A stretch of 25,845 nt of DNA from Actinomycetes bacterium (GCA_023389045.1 JAEWEZ010000007.1:1-25845), one strand, 5' to 3'; positions 1 to 9,077 are shown, numbered from the stretch's first letter. Notes: generated by a model not told the origin, from the letters alone. A program made the numbers and translations.

Positions 1-19
1 CTGAGAAGGAGGCCGCCGC

Positions 20-1009
20 ATGACGAAATACATTCTTCGGCGCTTCGTGAACTACGCGATCCTCACCGCGATCGCCACGGTGTTTGCGTACATCGCCGCC
101 AGCTCCTTCTTCTCCCCTCGTAAGCGCTACCTGGGCGTGAACCCCCCGATCCCGGAAGAGTCGATCGACCGCCTGCTCTCCAGCTACGGCGTGAACGACA
201 AAGACCCGGTGCTGCTGCGCACCTGGTGGTGGATCGAGCGGATCGTCACCGAACCGCTCTCCCTGAAGCTGGGCCGCGACCTGTCCAACTCCCCCGTCGT
301 CAGCGAGATCGTCAGTCGCGCCGGCGTGAGCCTGCGCCTGCTGCTGGTGGGTGCGCTGCTGGCCGCCATCCTTGGTGTGGCCCTCGGCGTGTGGGGCGCG
401 GTGCGCCAGTACAAGGCCTCCGACCAGCTCATCTCCTACGCCTCGTTCATCCTGATCTCCACCCCCACCTTCGTGGGCGGCGTGATCCTGCAGATCCTGG
501 CCACCAAGTTCAACCAGGGTGTGGGGCACCAGGTGATCCGCTTTACCGGCGCGTACACCCCGGGCATTACCGGGTTCTTCCCCACGCTGTGGGACACCTT
601 CGTGCACCTTTTGCTGCCGACAATCGCGCTGACCCTGTTCGGTGCGGCGAGCTACTCGCGCTACCAGCGCGCCGTCATGCTCGACGTTCTCGGCTCCGAC
701 TTCATCCGCACCGCCCGAGCCAAGGGCGCCACCCGCACCACCGCGCTGGTCAAGCACGGTGTGCGCGTTGCCCTGATCCCGATGTCCACCTACTTCGCGT
801 ACTCCTTCGGCACGCTCGTGGCCGGCTCGGCCTTCCTCGAGATCATCTTCTCCTGGGAGGGCATGGGTAAGTACGGCATCGTCGCGGTCCAGCAGTCCGA
901 CGTGAACGCCCTGACCGGCACCGTCTGCTTCACCGCGATCCTGCTGCTGATCAGCTCGACGCTGTCCGAAGTGCTCTACGCCGCGCTCGACCCGAGAGTG
1001 AGGGTCTGA
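20..1009 (+). CDS. Peptide ABC transporter permease (DppB/OppB type)
   Basis: This 329-residue inner-membrane protein is the first permease of a dipeptide/oligopeptide importer. A first membrane helix follows the start (residues about 10-30), then an extracytoplasmic stretch and five further hydrophobic helices. The cytoplasmic EAA-type loop that docks the ATPase is visible as DFIRTARAKGA near residue 230, followed by the family-typical GTLVAGSAFLEIIFSWEGMG. The ATG is supported by AAGGAGG at 6-12, seven bases upstream. A TGA at 2-4 could be the end of an upstream gene of the same operon, but too little sequence is present to tell. The next permease begins three bases after the stop. The family is clear; the exact substrate (dipeptide, oligopeptide or nickel) is not readable from the permease. 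Confidence 0.93.
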   Translation: MTKYILRRFVNYAILTAIATVFAYIAASSFFSPRKRYLGVNPPIPEESIDRLLSSYGVNDKDPVLLRTWWWIERIVTEPLSLKLGRDLSNSPVVSEIVSRAGVSLRLLLVGALLAAILGVALGVWGAVRQYKASDQLISYASFILISTPTFVGGVILQILATKFNQGVGHQVIRFTGAYTPGITGFFPTLWDTFVHLLLPTIALTLFGAASYSRYQRAVMLDVLGSDFIRTARAKGATRTTALVKHGVRVALIPMSTYFAYSFGTLVAGSAFLEIIFSWEGMGKYGIVAVQQSDVNALTGTVCFTAILLLISSTLSEVLYAALDPRVRV

Positions 1010-1012
1010 TCC

Positions 1013-2008
1013 ATGACTTCGATGCCTAACCCTCCCGCCGACCAGGCCACCGACCTCACTGCCGATCTGGAGCCCACCGCGGCTCTCGCGCAGGAGGCCG
1101 AGGAGAAGCAGACCCGTCGCGGCCGCAAGAACCAGGCCCCGAAGCCGTACAAGCCGGTCTCACGCGGCACGCTGATCTGGCGTCGTCTGCGTCGTAAGCC
1201 GAACTTCTGGATCGGCGCGCTGATCCTGCTCGCAATCGTGGCCTTCGCCCTGCTGGGAGACTTCTTCAACATCTACTCCCAGGGCGAGCAGGACCCCTAC
1301 AACTTCAACTCCCCGCCGAGCGCCCAGCACTACTTCGGCACCGACGCGATCGGCGTGGACCTCTACGCCTCCATGACCGCGGCGCTGCGTAAGTCGCTGC
1401 TGATCGGCTTCCTGGCCGCCCCGATCGCCACCCTGATCGCGGCCTTCCTCGGCTCCCTCGCCGGCTACCTCGGCGGCTGGATGGAGACCGGCACCAACTG
1501 GGTCATCAACCTGCTGCTGGTGCTGCCCGTCTTCTACGTGCTGATGATCGTCTCCCCGCTGCTCAGCTCTATGAGCTGGGTGATTCTGGTGGTCGCGATC
1601 GCCTTCTTCGGCTGGATGATCATGGCTCAGATCGTGAAGAACCAGACGAAGTCGCTGAAGGAACGCGAATACGTCAAGGCGGCCCGCTACATGGGCGTGG
1701 ATACGCTCACGATTCTGCGCCGCCACATCATTCCTAACGTCGCCTCGCTGCTGATCATCGACGCCACCCTGGGTGTGGCCTCGGCGATCCTGGCGGAGAC
1801 CTCGCTGTCCTACTTCGGCCTCGGCATTCAGCCGCCCGACGTGTCCCTCGGCACCCTGCTGCAGGACGGCACCAGTGCCGCCGTCGCCCGCCCCTGGCTG
1901 TTCGTGATCCCCGCCGCCTTCCTGGTCACCCTGCTGACCGCCGTGGCGCTGATCGGTGACGGCCTGCGCGACGCCATCGACCCGACCAGTGAGGTGAACC
2001 GTGCCTGA
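1013..2008 (+). CDS. Peptide ABC transporter permease (DppC/OppC type)
   Basis: The second permease of the importer has 331 residues. A long hydrophilic, charged N-terminus (about 60 residues, rich in E, K, R and P) precedes the first helix, as is common in actinobacterial OppC homologues. The EAA-type loop is REYVKAARYMGVDTLTILRRH (the first part of a loop near residue 220), followed by IIPNV and the characteristic AETSLSYFGLGIQPP motif. It lies directly after the first permease. Its stop overlaps the GTG start of the ATPase by 8 bases, so the three genes are almost certainly co-translated. It should form a heterodimeric membrane channel with the upstream product. Confidence 0.93.
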   Translation: MTSMPNPPADQATDLTADLEPTAALAQEAEEKQTRRGRKNQAPKPYKPVSRGTLIWRRLRRKPNFWIGALILLAIVAFALLGDFFNIYSQGEQDPYNFNSPPSAQHYFGTDAIGVDLYASMTAALRKSLLIGFLAAPIATLIAAFLGSLAGYLGGWMETGTNWVINLLLVLPVFYVLMIVSPLLSSMSWVILVVAIAFFGWMIMAQIVKNQTKSLKEREYVKAARYMGVDTLTILRRHIIPNVASLLIIDATLGVASAILAETSLSYFGLGIQPPDVSLGTLLQDGTSAAVARPWLFVIPAAFLVTLLTAVALIGDGLRDAIDPTSEVNRA

Positions 2009-4103
2009 GCCCCTCCTCCAGGTCAAAGACCTGACCGTCACCTTCCCTAACGCCAGCGGCGCCGTCCGCGCCGTGCGCGGCGTGAACTACAGCGTCAATG
2101 AAGGCGAGTTCCTCGGCATCGTCGGTGAATCCGGATCCGGTAAATCCGTCTCCTCCCTCGCCGTCATGGGCCTGCTGCCCAGCTCCGCAAAGATCACCGG
2201 TGAGCTGACCTACCGCGGGCAGGACCTGCTGAAGATGAACGACCGCCAGCTTTCCGACCTGCGTGGCCGGGAAATGGCGATGATCTTCCAGGATCCGCTC
2301 TCGGCTCTGACCCCGGTGTACACCGTCGGACAGCAGATCGAGGAAGCACTCACCCTGCATAACCGCGGGATCAGCGCGCGCAGTGCCCATAAGCGCGCGG
2401 TGGAACTGCTGGAGATCGTCGGCATCCCCGGTGCGGAACGCCGCGTGAAGGCGTTCCCGCACGAGTTCTCCGGCGGTATGCGCCAGCGCGCCATGATCGC
2501 CATCGCCATGGCGAATGATCCGGCGCTGATCATTGCCGATGAGCCCACCACCGCCCTGGACGTGACGATCCAGGCACAGATCCTCGAAGTGCTGCAGAAG
2601 GCCAAAGAGGTGACCCATGCGGCCGTTGTGCTGATTACCCACGACCTCGGTGTGGTGGCCGGCAATGTGGACCGCGTGGCCGTGATGTACGCCGGCAAGC
2701 TCGTGGAGAACGGCCCCGTCGAGGACGTCTTCGACGCCCCCTACATGCCGTACACCATGGGTCTGCTGCGCTCGGTGCCCAATATGCTCACCGCCGGCAA
2801 GGAACGCCTGGTGCCCCTGGAGGGTCGCCCGCCGAACCTGGCGAATCTGCAGCCCGGCTGCCCCTTCGCCGCCCGCTGCCCCGCAGCGATGGACGTGTGC
2901 CGTCAGAGCGAACCGGAGCTCGAGGTCAAACTCGGCAACGAGAACCGCACCGTGGCCTGTCATCGAGCCGATGAGATCGCAGCCGGCACCCTCAAGCCCT
3001 CGGATATCTTCCCGCGCCCGCCCCATGAGGAGCGCCTGATCGAGGATCGTGGCGAAGCCGAGCCGGTGGTCGAGGCCAAGGGTCTGATCAAGCACTTCCC
3101 GCTGTACAAGGGTGCTGTGTTCCGCCGCCAGGTGGGCACCGTGAAGGCCGTGGACGGCGTGGACTTCAGCATCTACCCGGGCGAAACCCTCGGCCTGGTG
3201 GGTGAATCCGGTTCCGGTAAGTCCACCACCAGCCTCGAGATCATGGAGCTGATCACCCCGCAGGCGGGAACGCTGCGCGTGGGTGGGGTGGATGTGTCCA
3301 CCCTGGATAAGCGCTCGCGTCTGAAACTGCGGTCCGACGTGCAGATCGTGTTCCAGGACCCGATGGCTGCGGTGGACCCGCGTCTGCCGGTCGGTGACAT
3401 CATTGGCGAGCCGCTGACGGTGCATAAGGTGCCGCGTGATGAGCGGATGCGTAAGGTCACCGAGATGCTCGAACTGGTGGGCCTGGAGCCGACCATGGCC
3501 GACCGCTACCCGCATGAGTTCTCCGGTGGTCAGCGTCAGCGCATCGGTATCGCCCGTGCCCTCGTCACCGAGCCCAAGCTGCTGGTTCTGGACGAGCCGG
3601 TCTCGGCGCTGGACGTGTCCGTCCAGGCCGGCGTGATCAACCTGCTGGAGGATCTGCGCGACCGGCTGGGCCTGTCGTACCTGTTCGTGGCTCACGACCT
3701 GGCGATCGTGCGAGAAATCGCCGACAAGATCGCCGTCATGTACCTGGGGCGCATCGTGGAGTACGGCCCCGTCGCGGAAGTCTTCGAGAATCCGCGCCAC
3801 CCGTACACCCGCGCCCTGATGAGCGCTGTTCCGGTGCCGGATCCGGCCACCGAGCGCTCCCGCCAGCGGATCATCCTCAAGGGTGATCTGCCCAGCCCTG
3901 CGGAAACCATCCCGGGCTGCAACTTCGCCTCCCGCTGCCCGCTGCTTCCCCTCCTGCCGGAGGACAAGCAGCAGCGTTGCCGCGCCGAGGACCCGGAGCC
4001 CCGTGAGCACGGTCGCTCGCGGATCGCGTGCCATCACGCAGACTCCATCTCTCGACTCGACACCGTCGACGTCGACCCCTCAACGCCCGTCACCAGCGCA
4101 TGA
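2001..4103 (+). CDS. Fused double ATPase of peptide ABC transporter (DppD-DppF type)
   Basis: At 700 residues this is two complete ABC ATPase modules in one chain, replacing the separate DppD/OppD and DppF/OppF subunits. Module 1 has Walker A GESGSGKS at 42-49, signature FSGGMRQRA and Walker B LIIADEPTTALD. Module 2 repeats the set with GESGSGKS, FSGGQRQRIGIARAL and LLVLDEPVSALD. Each module ends in the oligopeptide/dipeptide C-terminal extension with paired cysteines (CPFAARCP, and CNFASRCP with a final ACHHAD). Such extensions can carry an iron-sulphur cluster in relatives, but that is not shown here. The start is GTG inside the end of the upstream permease, with GAGGTG a few bases before it. 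The stop lies 32 bases before the binding-protein gene. Confidence 0.94.
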   Translation: MPEPLLQVKDLTVTFPNASGAVRAVRGVNYSVNEGEFLGIVGESGSGKSVSSLAVMGLLPSSAKITGELTYRGQDLLKMNDRQLSDLRGREMAMIFQDPLSALTPVYTVGQQIEEALTLHNRGISARSAHKRAVELLEIVGIPGAERRVKAFPHEFSGGMRQRAMIAIAMANDPALIIADEPTTALDVTIQAQILEVLQKAKEVTHAAVVLITHDLGVVAGNVDRVAVMYAGKLVENGPVEDVFDAPYMPYTMGLLRSVPNMLTAGKERLVPLEGRPPNLANLQPGCPFAARCPAAMDVCRQSEPELEVKLGNENRTVACHRADEIAAGTLKPSDIFPRPPHEERLIEDRGEAEPVVEAKGLIKHFPLYKGAVFRRQVGTVKAVDGVDFSIYPGETLGLVGESGSGKSTTSLEIMELITPQAGTLRVGGVDVSTLDKRSRLKLRSDVQIVFQDPMAAVDPRLPVGDIIGEPLTVHKVPRDERMRKVTEMLELVGLEPTMADRYPHEFSGGQRQRIGIARALVTEPKLLVLDEPVSALDVSVQAGVINLLEDLRDRLGLSYLFVAHDLAIVREIADKIAVMYLGRIVEYGPVAEVFENPRHPYTRALMSAVPVPDPATERSRQRIILKGDLPSPAETIPGCNFASRCPLLPLLPEDKQQRCRAEDPEPREHGRSRIACHHADSISRLDTVDVDPSTPVTSA

Positions 4104-4135
4104 CGGCACTTCCCATCCAGGAAAGGGACATCACT

Positions 4136-5851
4136 ATGAAGATCACGAGCACCCGTCGTCTCTTCCTCGCCGGCTCCGGCGTGGTCGGCAGCGCCGCTGC
4201 CCTCGCCGCCTGCGGTCAGAAGACTGCTGAAGAGCAGAAGGCCGACGAGAAGAAGAAGAACGAAAAGGCTGCTGCTGACCAGCAGAAGCTGCCCACCACC
4301 GCGTGGGAGCGCGCCGAGTACGACCAGGTTCCCGACGGCGGCACCCTGAAGCTTGCCGTTTCCCAGCTGCCGAACAACTGGAACGGCAACCACGTGGACG
4401 GCAACCTCGCCGACCTCAGCGACATCCGCAGCCCCATGGGCTCGGGCCACTACCTGAAGTACTCCGAGTCTGGCGAGAAGTCTTTCAACCCCGACTACAT
4501 CGAGTCTGCTGAGGTCACCTCCGAGGACCCGCAGGTCGTGACGGTGAAGTTCAACAAGAACGCGAAGTGGGAGGACGGCTCCCCGATCGTGATTGAGGAC
4601 CTCATCTCCCAGTGGAAGGCCAACAACGGCAAGGACGAGAAGTTCATCGTCGTCTCCACCGTCGGCTGGGATCAGATCAAGGAGATCAAGCAGACCGACG
4701 ACGAGTTCACCGGCGAGATCCACTTCGAGACCCCGTACATCGACTGGATCACCAAGACCTACCCGGATGTGCCCAAGACCGTCTCGGCCACCCCGCAGGC
4801 GTGGAACGAGGCCCACATCTCCACCCCGACCCCGTCGTGCGGCCCCTTCAAGGTGGACAACATCGACACCACCGGCGGTGTGATCACCCTCAAGCGCAAT
4901 GACAAGTGGTGGGGCCGCGCCCCCAAGCTGGAGACCATCATCTTCTCCGTGGTGGACCAGACCACCCAGCCGCAGTCCTTCGCCAACGGTGAGATCGACA
5001 GCCTCGTGATCCCCAACGGTGACGTCCTGGCCCAGGCCAAGACCCGCAAGGACGCCTCCATCCAGACCACCAACGGCCTGACCTGGACCCACCTGACCCT
5101 GAACGTCAAGGGTGCCGGCGGCAAGCTGGAGGACGTGAAGGTGCGCGAGGCGATCGCCCGTGCGATCGACCGCGAGGCCATTGGCCGCGCCGTGGTGGGC
5201 CCGCTCGAGGCTCCGATCGTGCTGGTGGACAACTTCTACTACATGCCCGGCCAGGACGGCTACGAGGACTCCTTCGGCGGCCTGACCTTCGACCAGGAAG
5301 CTGCCAAGAAGCTGCTGGATGAGGCCGGCTGGAAGCTCGAGGGTGATAAGCGCAAGAAGGACGGCCAGACCTTCGACATGGCGATCATCATCCCGGCGGA
5401 CACCAAGTCGAACTCCGACCGCGCCCGCCAGGTTCAGACCAACCTCAACCAGATTGGTCTGAACTGCGAGCTGAAGACCGTCCCCTCGGATGCGTACTTC
5501 GATGAGTACATCCGGCCCAAGAACTTCGACGGCGTGACCTTCTCGTGGGTGGGTTCGCAGTTCCCGGAGACCTCCTCCGCGAACCTGTTCTACCCCCTGA
5601 ACTCGAAGCAGAACTACACCAACTTCGCGGATGACTCGATCAAGCCGCTGCTGAAGGACCTCACCTCGAACTTCGATCCGGCGGCCCGCAAGAAGATCGC
5701 CAACGAGATCTCCAAGAAGATCGCGGCGTCCTTCGTCTGCATCCCGTTCTACGCGACCCCGAACATCGTGGGCGTGAAGAAGGGCGTCGTGAACTTTGGC
5801 GCCTCCCTGTTCGAGTCCCCGGACTGGACCCAGGTGGGTGTGAAGGCCTGA
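4136..5851 (+). CDS. Peptide-binding lipoprotein of ABC transporter (SBP family 5)
   Basis: The product (571 residues from this start) is the extracytoplasmic receptor of the importer. The N-terminus is a lipoprotein signal with a twin-arginine look (STRRLFLAG) and lipobox LAAC, with the lipidated cysteine at residue 26. A lysine- and glutamate-rich linker follows, then the family 5 fold with motifs such as AKWEDGSPIVIEDLISQW, GPFKVDN and VREAIARAIDREAIG. I chose the ATG at 4136 because GAAAGGGA lies at 4121-4128. The open frame extends to an ATG at 4028, but that would overlap the ATPase gene and put charged residues before the signal peptide. It is the last gene of the operon. Peptide specificity is inferred from the permease and ATPase types. 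Confidence 0.92.
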   Translation: MKITSTRRLFLAGSGVVGSAAALAACGQKTAEEQKADEKKKNEKAAADQQKLPTTAWERAEYDQVPDGGTLKLAVSQLPNNWNGNHVDGNLADLSDIRSPMGSGHYLKYSESGEKSFNPDYIESAEVTSEDPQVVTVKFNKNAKWEDGSPIVIEDLISQWKANNGKDEKFIVVSTVGWDQIKEIKQTDDEFTGEIHFETPYIDWITKTYPDVPKTVSATPQAWNEAHISTPTPSCGPFKVDNIDTTGGVITLKRNDKWWGRAPKLETIIFSVVDQTTQPQSFANGEIDSLVIPNGDVLAQAKTRKDASIQTTNGLTWTHLTLNVKGAGGKLEDVKVREAIARAIDREAIGRAVVGPLEAPIVLVDNFYYMPGQDGYEDSFGGLTFDQEAAKKLLDEAGWKLEGDKRKKDGQTFDMAIIIPADTKSNSDRARQVQTNLNQIGLNCELKTVPSDAYFDEYIRPKNFDGVTFSWVGSQFPETSSANLFYPLNSKQNYTNFADDSIKPLLKDLTSNFDPAARKKIANEISKKIAASFVCIPFYATPNIVGVKKGVVNFGASLFESPDWTQVGVKA

Positions 5852-5932
5852 TTACCAGGTTGATTGCCAGGTTCTGACGAGCACACGCTCTCAGGGTGAG
5901 GGGGGGTCCGTGGTGGGGGCGCTTCGAGTCCG

Positions 5933-5986
5933 TTGGCGACCCAGAGTGTCTTGGTGACTGAGAGTGTGTTGGTGACTGAGAGTGTG
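5933..5986. repeat. Three 18-bp tandem repeats between convergent genes
   Basis: The unit TTGGTGACTGAGAGTGTG occurs twice without change at 5951-5968 and 5969-5986. A diverged copy precedes it at 5933-5950 (TTGGCGACCCAGAGTGTC), and a fragment TTGGCG follows. The array fills the gap (5852-5993) between the end of the peptide operon and the end of the PH-like gene on the other strand. No convincing terminator hairpin with a T-run was seen in this gap. Confidence 0.8.
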
Positions 5987-5993
5987 TTGGCGC

Positions 5994-6692
5994 CTAGAAG
6001 ACGAAGGCGGATAGCACGGCCTGCACGGCAATAAAGAGAACCACGAGGCTCGGCACGTTCAGGCCGGTCGAGACCGTCGCCGGCTTCACCTCCGTGCCAG
6101 CGGCTCGGGAGGCCGCTCGCCCGTCGGCCCCGGCGCTTTCCACTGCTTCCTCCTGCACGTCGATCCAGCGGTTCCAGCGGTCCAGGAGCACCACGGAACG
6201 ACACCCGCGGATCTGCGCGTGCAGGCGCGCGCTCTGACTGTGTGTGCGCAGACCAGCGCGTATTTCCCGTTCCTCCTGCCGGCTGGGAGCCTTGCTCTTC
6301 CCGACCGCCGGTGCATTCCATGCGGAGTAGGTGCGCGGGCGCCCGTCTTTGCCGCGCGCCTCGATCCGCACCATCGCAACAATCCTGATTGCGTCGATCG
6401 CGGCGAAGGGAATCTCGTGCACGCGGAACACATTGCGCATGGTCACGCAGTCATCCCGCACGATGATCCGCGGCGCCCAGAGGACCGCATAGGTCCCGGC
6501 GCTCATGAGGATCAGCAGGCTGAGGGATTTGAGGGTTTCGACGTCGAAGCGCCGCATCACCGCGTCGATGCCAAAACCGGCGGCGAGCACCCACACCACA
6601 ATGCTGAGAACGATCGCGCTGTAGGGCCTAAGGGTGATATCCCCACCGTGATCGTGTGTGCCCGCAGGCGGGGACGAGGAACTGCTTCGCAT
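5994..6692 (-). CDS. Small membrane protein with PH-like middle domain
   Basis: The 232-residue product has two N-terminal membrane helices (about 24-42 and 55-73). A soluble segment follows, beginning APRIIVRDDCVTMRNVFRVHEIPFAAI. That pattern of short strands with an R-N-x-F/L-R-x-x-x-I-P run is what bacterial PH-domain membrane proteins show. A last helix lies at the C-terminus (about 213-231). The part between about 130 and 205 is charged and poorly conserved in appearance. The start lies 4 bases after the moeA stop. Upstream is TACGGT six bases before the ATG and no Shine-Dalgarno, so it may have its own leaderless promoter inside the end of moeA or be read by re-initiation. Function is unknown; the PH assignment is by pattern only. 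Confidence 0.75.
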   Translation of the reverse strand: MRSSSSSPPAGTHDHGGDITLRPYSAIVLSIVVWVLAAGFGIDAVMRRFDVETLKSLSLLILMSAGTYAVLWAPRIIVRDDCVTMRNVFRVHEIPFAAIDAIRIVAMVRIEARGKDGRPRTYSAWNAPAVGKSKAPSRQEEREIRAGLRTHSQSARLHAQIRGCRSVVLLDRWNRWIDVQEEAVESAGADGRAASRAAGTEVKPATVSTGLNVPSLVVLFIAVQAVLSAFVF

Positions 6693-6696
6693 GGCT

Positions 6697-7932
6697 TTAC
6701 CGTAGCGGGATCACATGCACCCGGCTGCCTTCGCCCTCACGCAGCACGAGGCAGTCCGCGGTGGAGAAGGGAGCGAGGCGTTTGCCGGGGACCACCTGGG
6801 CACCGAGCTGCCCCTCTGCGCTCACCTGCAGGAGCCCGGGCTGGACGAGCACGCCGGGCCGCCGGGAGGCTCGCCCGCTTTCCGGATCAGCCCCGATCAG
6901 CTGGGCCGGCCAGGGATCATGCGCAAAGCGAGCATCCAGCAGCGGTCGCAGGAACAGGTGGTAGGCGATCACGACACCCACGGGCGTGCCGGGAAGATGC
7001 ACGACGGGAACCCCGCCCACGGCGCCGAGGCCCTGGGGGCCACCGGGCCTCAGGGCAAGGTGTTCAAAGGTAGAGGTGCCGCGGCCCGTCGGCCCGAGAG
7101 CTGCCTTGACCACGTCGTAGGCGCCGTGCCCCACCCCACCGGTGGTCACCAGCAGATCGCTCTGGCGGGAGAGGTCTTCGAGCACGCGGCAGAAGGCTTC
7201 GGTGTCATCCCCGCAACGCGCGGTGCGCGCTTCGCCCCCGTCGGCACGCACGGCGGCGGCAAGCAGCGCCCCATTGGATTCGCGCACGGTTCCGGGAGCG
7301 GCAGGCGCGGCGGGATCGGCGAGTTCATCACCGGTCACGACAATGCCCACGCGGGCGCGGCGCCGCACGGTCACCTCCGTGATCCCGAGGGCGAGGGCGA
7401 GGCCGATCATGCCGGGGCCGAGGCGCGTGGCAGCGGCCGCAAGTTCCTCGCCCTGGCGGATTTCTTCGCCGACGCTGCGCACATGCCGCCCGAGGCTTGC
7501 TTTCCGATCCCGCTGGATCGTCACCTGTGCGGGAAGCGGGCCGACGGGTTCAGCGTCGGTGCGTTCGACTTCGACGACGGTGTCGGCTCCGGCGGGAACA
7601 GGGGCGCCGGTCATGATGCGGGCGGCAGTTCCCGGGGTGAGCGGGGCGGGAACGCCGGGGCGGGCCGGGAGGTCCACGCTCACCGGAAGGGTGACCGTCT
7701 CGTCCTCAGCGCCACCGCCAAGATCTTCAAAGCGCACGGCGAAACCGTCCATGGCGGCCACGGGAACGTTCGGAACATCCTCGGGGGCGAGCATGGCGGC
7801 GGCCAGATCGCGTTGATCCGCCTCCACCAGTGCAATCGTCTCGGTTCCGAGCTGGAGGGCGGCCTCGGTGAGCACGCGGGCACGCCATTCGTACATGCTC
7901 ACGCGGCCTTTGGCGGCGGCAACGCTGGTCAT
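6697..7932 (-). CDS. moeA: Molybdopterin molybdenumtransferase-like protein (MoeA)
   Basis: The 411-residue protein matches MoeA, which inserts molybdate into adenylylated molybdopterin. Visible motifs are VAAMDGFAVR (58-67), IMTGAPVPAGADTVV (106-120), GRHVRSVGEEIRQGEE (148-163), VGIVVTGDEL (195-204) and TTGGVGHGAYDVV (263-275). Late motifs depart from the usual form: GGVSxG is GGVGHG, PGKP is PGGP (296-299), and PGNPVS is PGTPVG (314-319). The start has AAGGAG about 7 bases upstream. No other molybdenum-cofactor or molybdoenzyme gene lies in this window. Family membership is clear; whether the enzyme keeps full activity is uncertain. Confidence 0.88.
   Translation of the reverse strand: MTSVAAAKGRVSMYEWRARVLTEAALQLGTETIALVEADQRDLAAAMLAPEDVPNVPVAAMDGFAVRFEDLGGGAEDETVTLPVSVDLPARPGVPAPLTPGTAARIMTGAPVPAGADTVVEVERTDAEPVGPLPAQVTIQRDRKASLGRHVRSVGEEIRQGEELAAAATRLGPGMIGLALALGITEVTVRRRARVGIVVTGDELADPAAPAAPGTVRESNGALLAAAVRADGGEARTARCGDDTEAFCRVLEDLSRQSDLLVTTGGVGHGAYDVVKAALGPTGRGTSTFEHLALRPGGPQGLGAVGGVPVVHLPGTPVGVVIAYHLFLRPLLDARFAHDPWPAQLIGADPESGRASRRPGVLVQPGLLQVSAEGQLGAQVVPGKRLAPFSTADCLVLREGEGSRVHVIPLR
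6699..6704 (-). promoter_or_regulatory. Candidate leaderless -10 box for the PH-like gene
   Basis: Read on the minus strand, TACGGT ends six bases before the ATG at 6692. It fits TANNNT placed for transcription to begin at or near the start codon, and no Shine-Dalgarno is present. It overlaps the last codons of moeA, so a chance match is possible. Confidence 0.35.
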
Positions 7933-8090
7933 GAAAGCTCCTTGGGCTCGGGTGGCAGCAGGCGGTGGCCCGTCGTCGGCCCTATTCTCCCCCGCCCCGC
8001 CCGCTGATGGGACCGGCAGCGGACCGACGGTGGGTCGTAGATCCTCGATGGGGGTCGGCGGAAGCCGCCCGACGGGGGCATGATGGGGCT
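7933..8090. promoter_or_regulatory. Divergent promoter region between moeA and the oxidoreductase
   Basis: This 158-bp gap separates two divergently read genes and must hold promoters for both. On the minus side the moeA Shine-Dalgarno is visible. On the plus side CATGAT sits six bases before the oxidoreductase ATG and could be a weak leaderless -10 box. No clear -35 pair or operator was seen. Confidence 0.4.
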
Positions 8091-9077
8091 ATGCGTGCTA
8101 TCGAGTTTTCGTCCTTTGGCGGTCCCGAGGTTCTGACCATGCAGGAGAACGCTCCCGATCCGGTGCCGGCAGCCGATGAGGTGCTGGTTCAGGTGCAGAT
8201 GGCGGGTCTGAACCCCTTGGATTTCAAGATCCGTGACGGGTCCTCGGGCCTTGCCAAAGATCTCCCCCTCCCGGCGGGAACCGGCCGGGAACTCGTCGGC
8301 ACGGTGATCGGTGCCGGTGAGGGGCTGGACGACACGGAACTCGCAGCCCTCGGTTTGAGTGTGGGCACTCGTGTTTTCGGTATGCGCCGCAATAGCGACC
8401 GCCGCGGCACCGTCGCTGAAAAAGCCGCGCTGCTCGCCGATGATCTCGCTCCGCTTCCCGCCGGGAGTAGCGATGAGGACCTTCCCGTTTTTGCCGGGCT
8501 TGCCCTGGCGGGGCTCACCGCCCTCGCGGTGATTGAGGATTGTGCCCAGATCAGCGAGGGGCAGACGGTTCTCGTGCATGGCGGCACCGGCGGGGTGGGG
8601 CAGCTGCTGATCCCGCTTGCTCTCGCTGCGGGTGCCTCGACGGTGTGGGCCACGGGCCGGGCCGAGAACGCGGAGCGGATCCGTTCCCTCGGCGCCACCC
8701 CGATCGCCTATGACCAGCAGGATTGGCAAGAAGAGATCATGCGCGCCACGGAGGGTCGCGGCGTGGATGCGGTGCTCGATACGCACTATCACCGCACCTT
8801 CGTACCGAGCCTCGACGTGGTCGCCGAAGGCGGCATCATCGTTCCGCTCCCCTCCCTTGCGGATCTCACCCCGGCCACGGAGCACGGAATCCGTGCGGTG
8901 ATCCCGCAGATCGTGCCGGGACGGGAGCGCCTGGACCGTCTGGTCGCCCTGCACCGTGAGGGCACGATCAACCTGGAGGTCTCGCAGGTGCTGCCCATCG
9001 AGGAGATCCAGCAGGCACACCGCCTGCTCGAGGAGGGCCACACCCGCGGCAAGATCGTGGTGCAGGTGAGCCGCTGA
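8091..9077 (+). CDS. Zinc-free MDR oxidoreductase (quinone oxidoreductase-like)
   Basis: The protein (328 residues) is a medium-chain dehydrogenase/reductase of the NADPH:quinone reductase branch. The N-terminal GroES-like domain reads MRAIEFSSFGGPEVL, then VLVQVQMAGLNPLDFKIRDG. The Rossmann domain contains VLVHGGTGGVGQLL (near 160-173), the AxxGxxG-type cofactor site, followed by ATGRAENAERIRSLGA. The zinc-ligand cysteines and histidines of true alcohol dehydrogenases are absent. The C-terminus ends GHTRGKIVVQV, typical of the family. The frame is open back to 7965, but homology-like sequence begins at 8091. There is no clear Shine-Dalgarno. Physiological substrate unknown. Confidence 0.9.
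   Translation: MRAIEFSSFGGPEVLTMQENAPDPVPAADEVLVQVQMAGLNPLDFKIRDGSSGLAKDLPLPAGTGRELVGTVIGAGEGLDDTELAALGLSVGTRVFGMRRNSDRRGTVAEKAALLADDLAPLPAGSSDEDLPVFAGLALAGLTALAVIEDCAQISEGQTVLVHGGTGGVGQLLIPLALAAGASTVWATGRAENAERIRSLGATPIAYDQQDWQEEIMRATEGRGVDAVLDTHYHRTFVPSLDVVAEGGIIVPLPSLADLTPATEHGIRAVIPQIVPGRERLDRLVALHREGTINLEVSQVLPIEEIQQAHRLLEEGHTRGKIVVQVSR

Noticed and set aside
1926..4037. 703-residue open frame on the minus strand opposite the double ATPase
   Set aside because: The translation is His/Gln/Arg-rich with no family motif and mirrors the codon pattern of the clear ABC ATPase on the plus strand; it is a high-GC shadow.
4028..4135. Upstream ATG for the peptide-binding lipoprotein
   Set aside because: It overlaps the ATPase gene by 76 bases and would bury the lipoprotein signal; the ATG at 4136 has a ribosome site.
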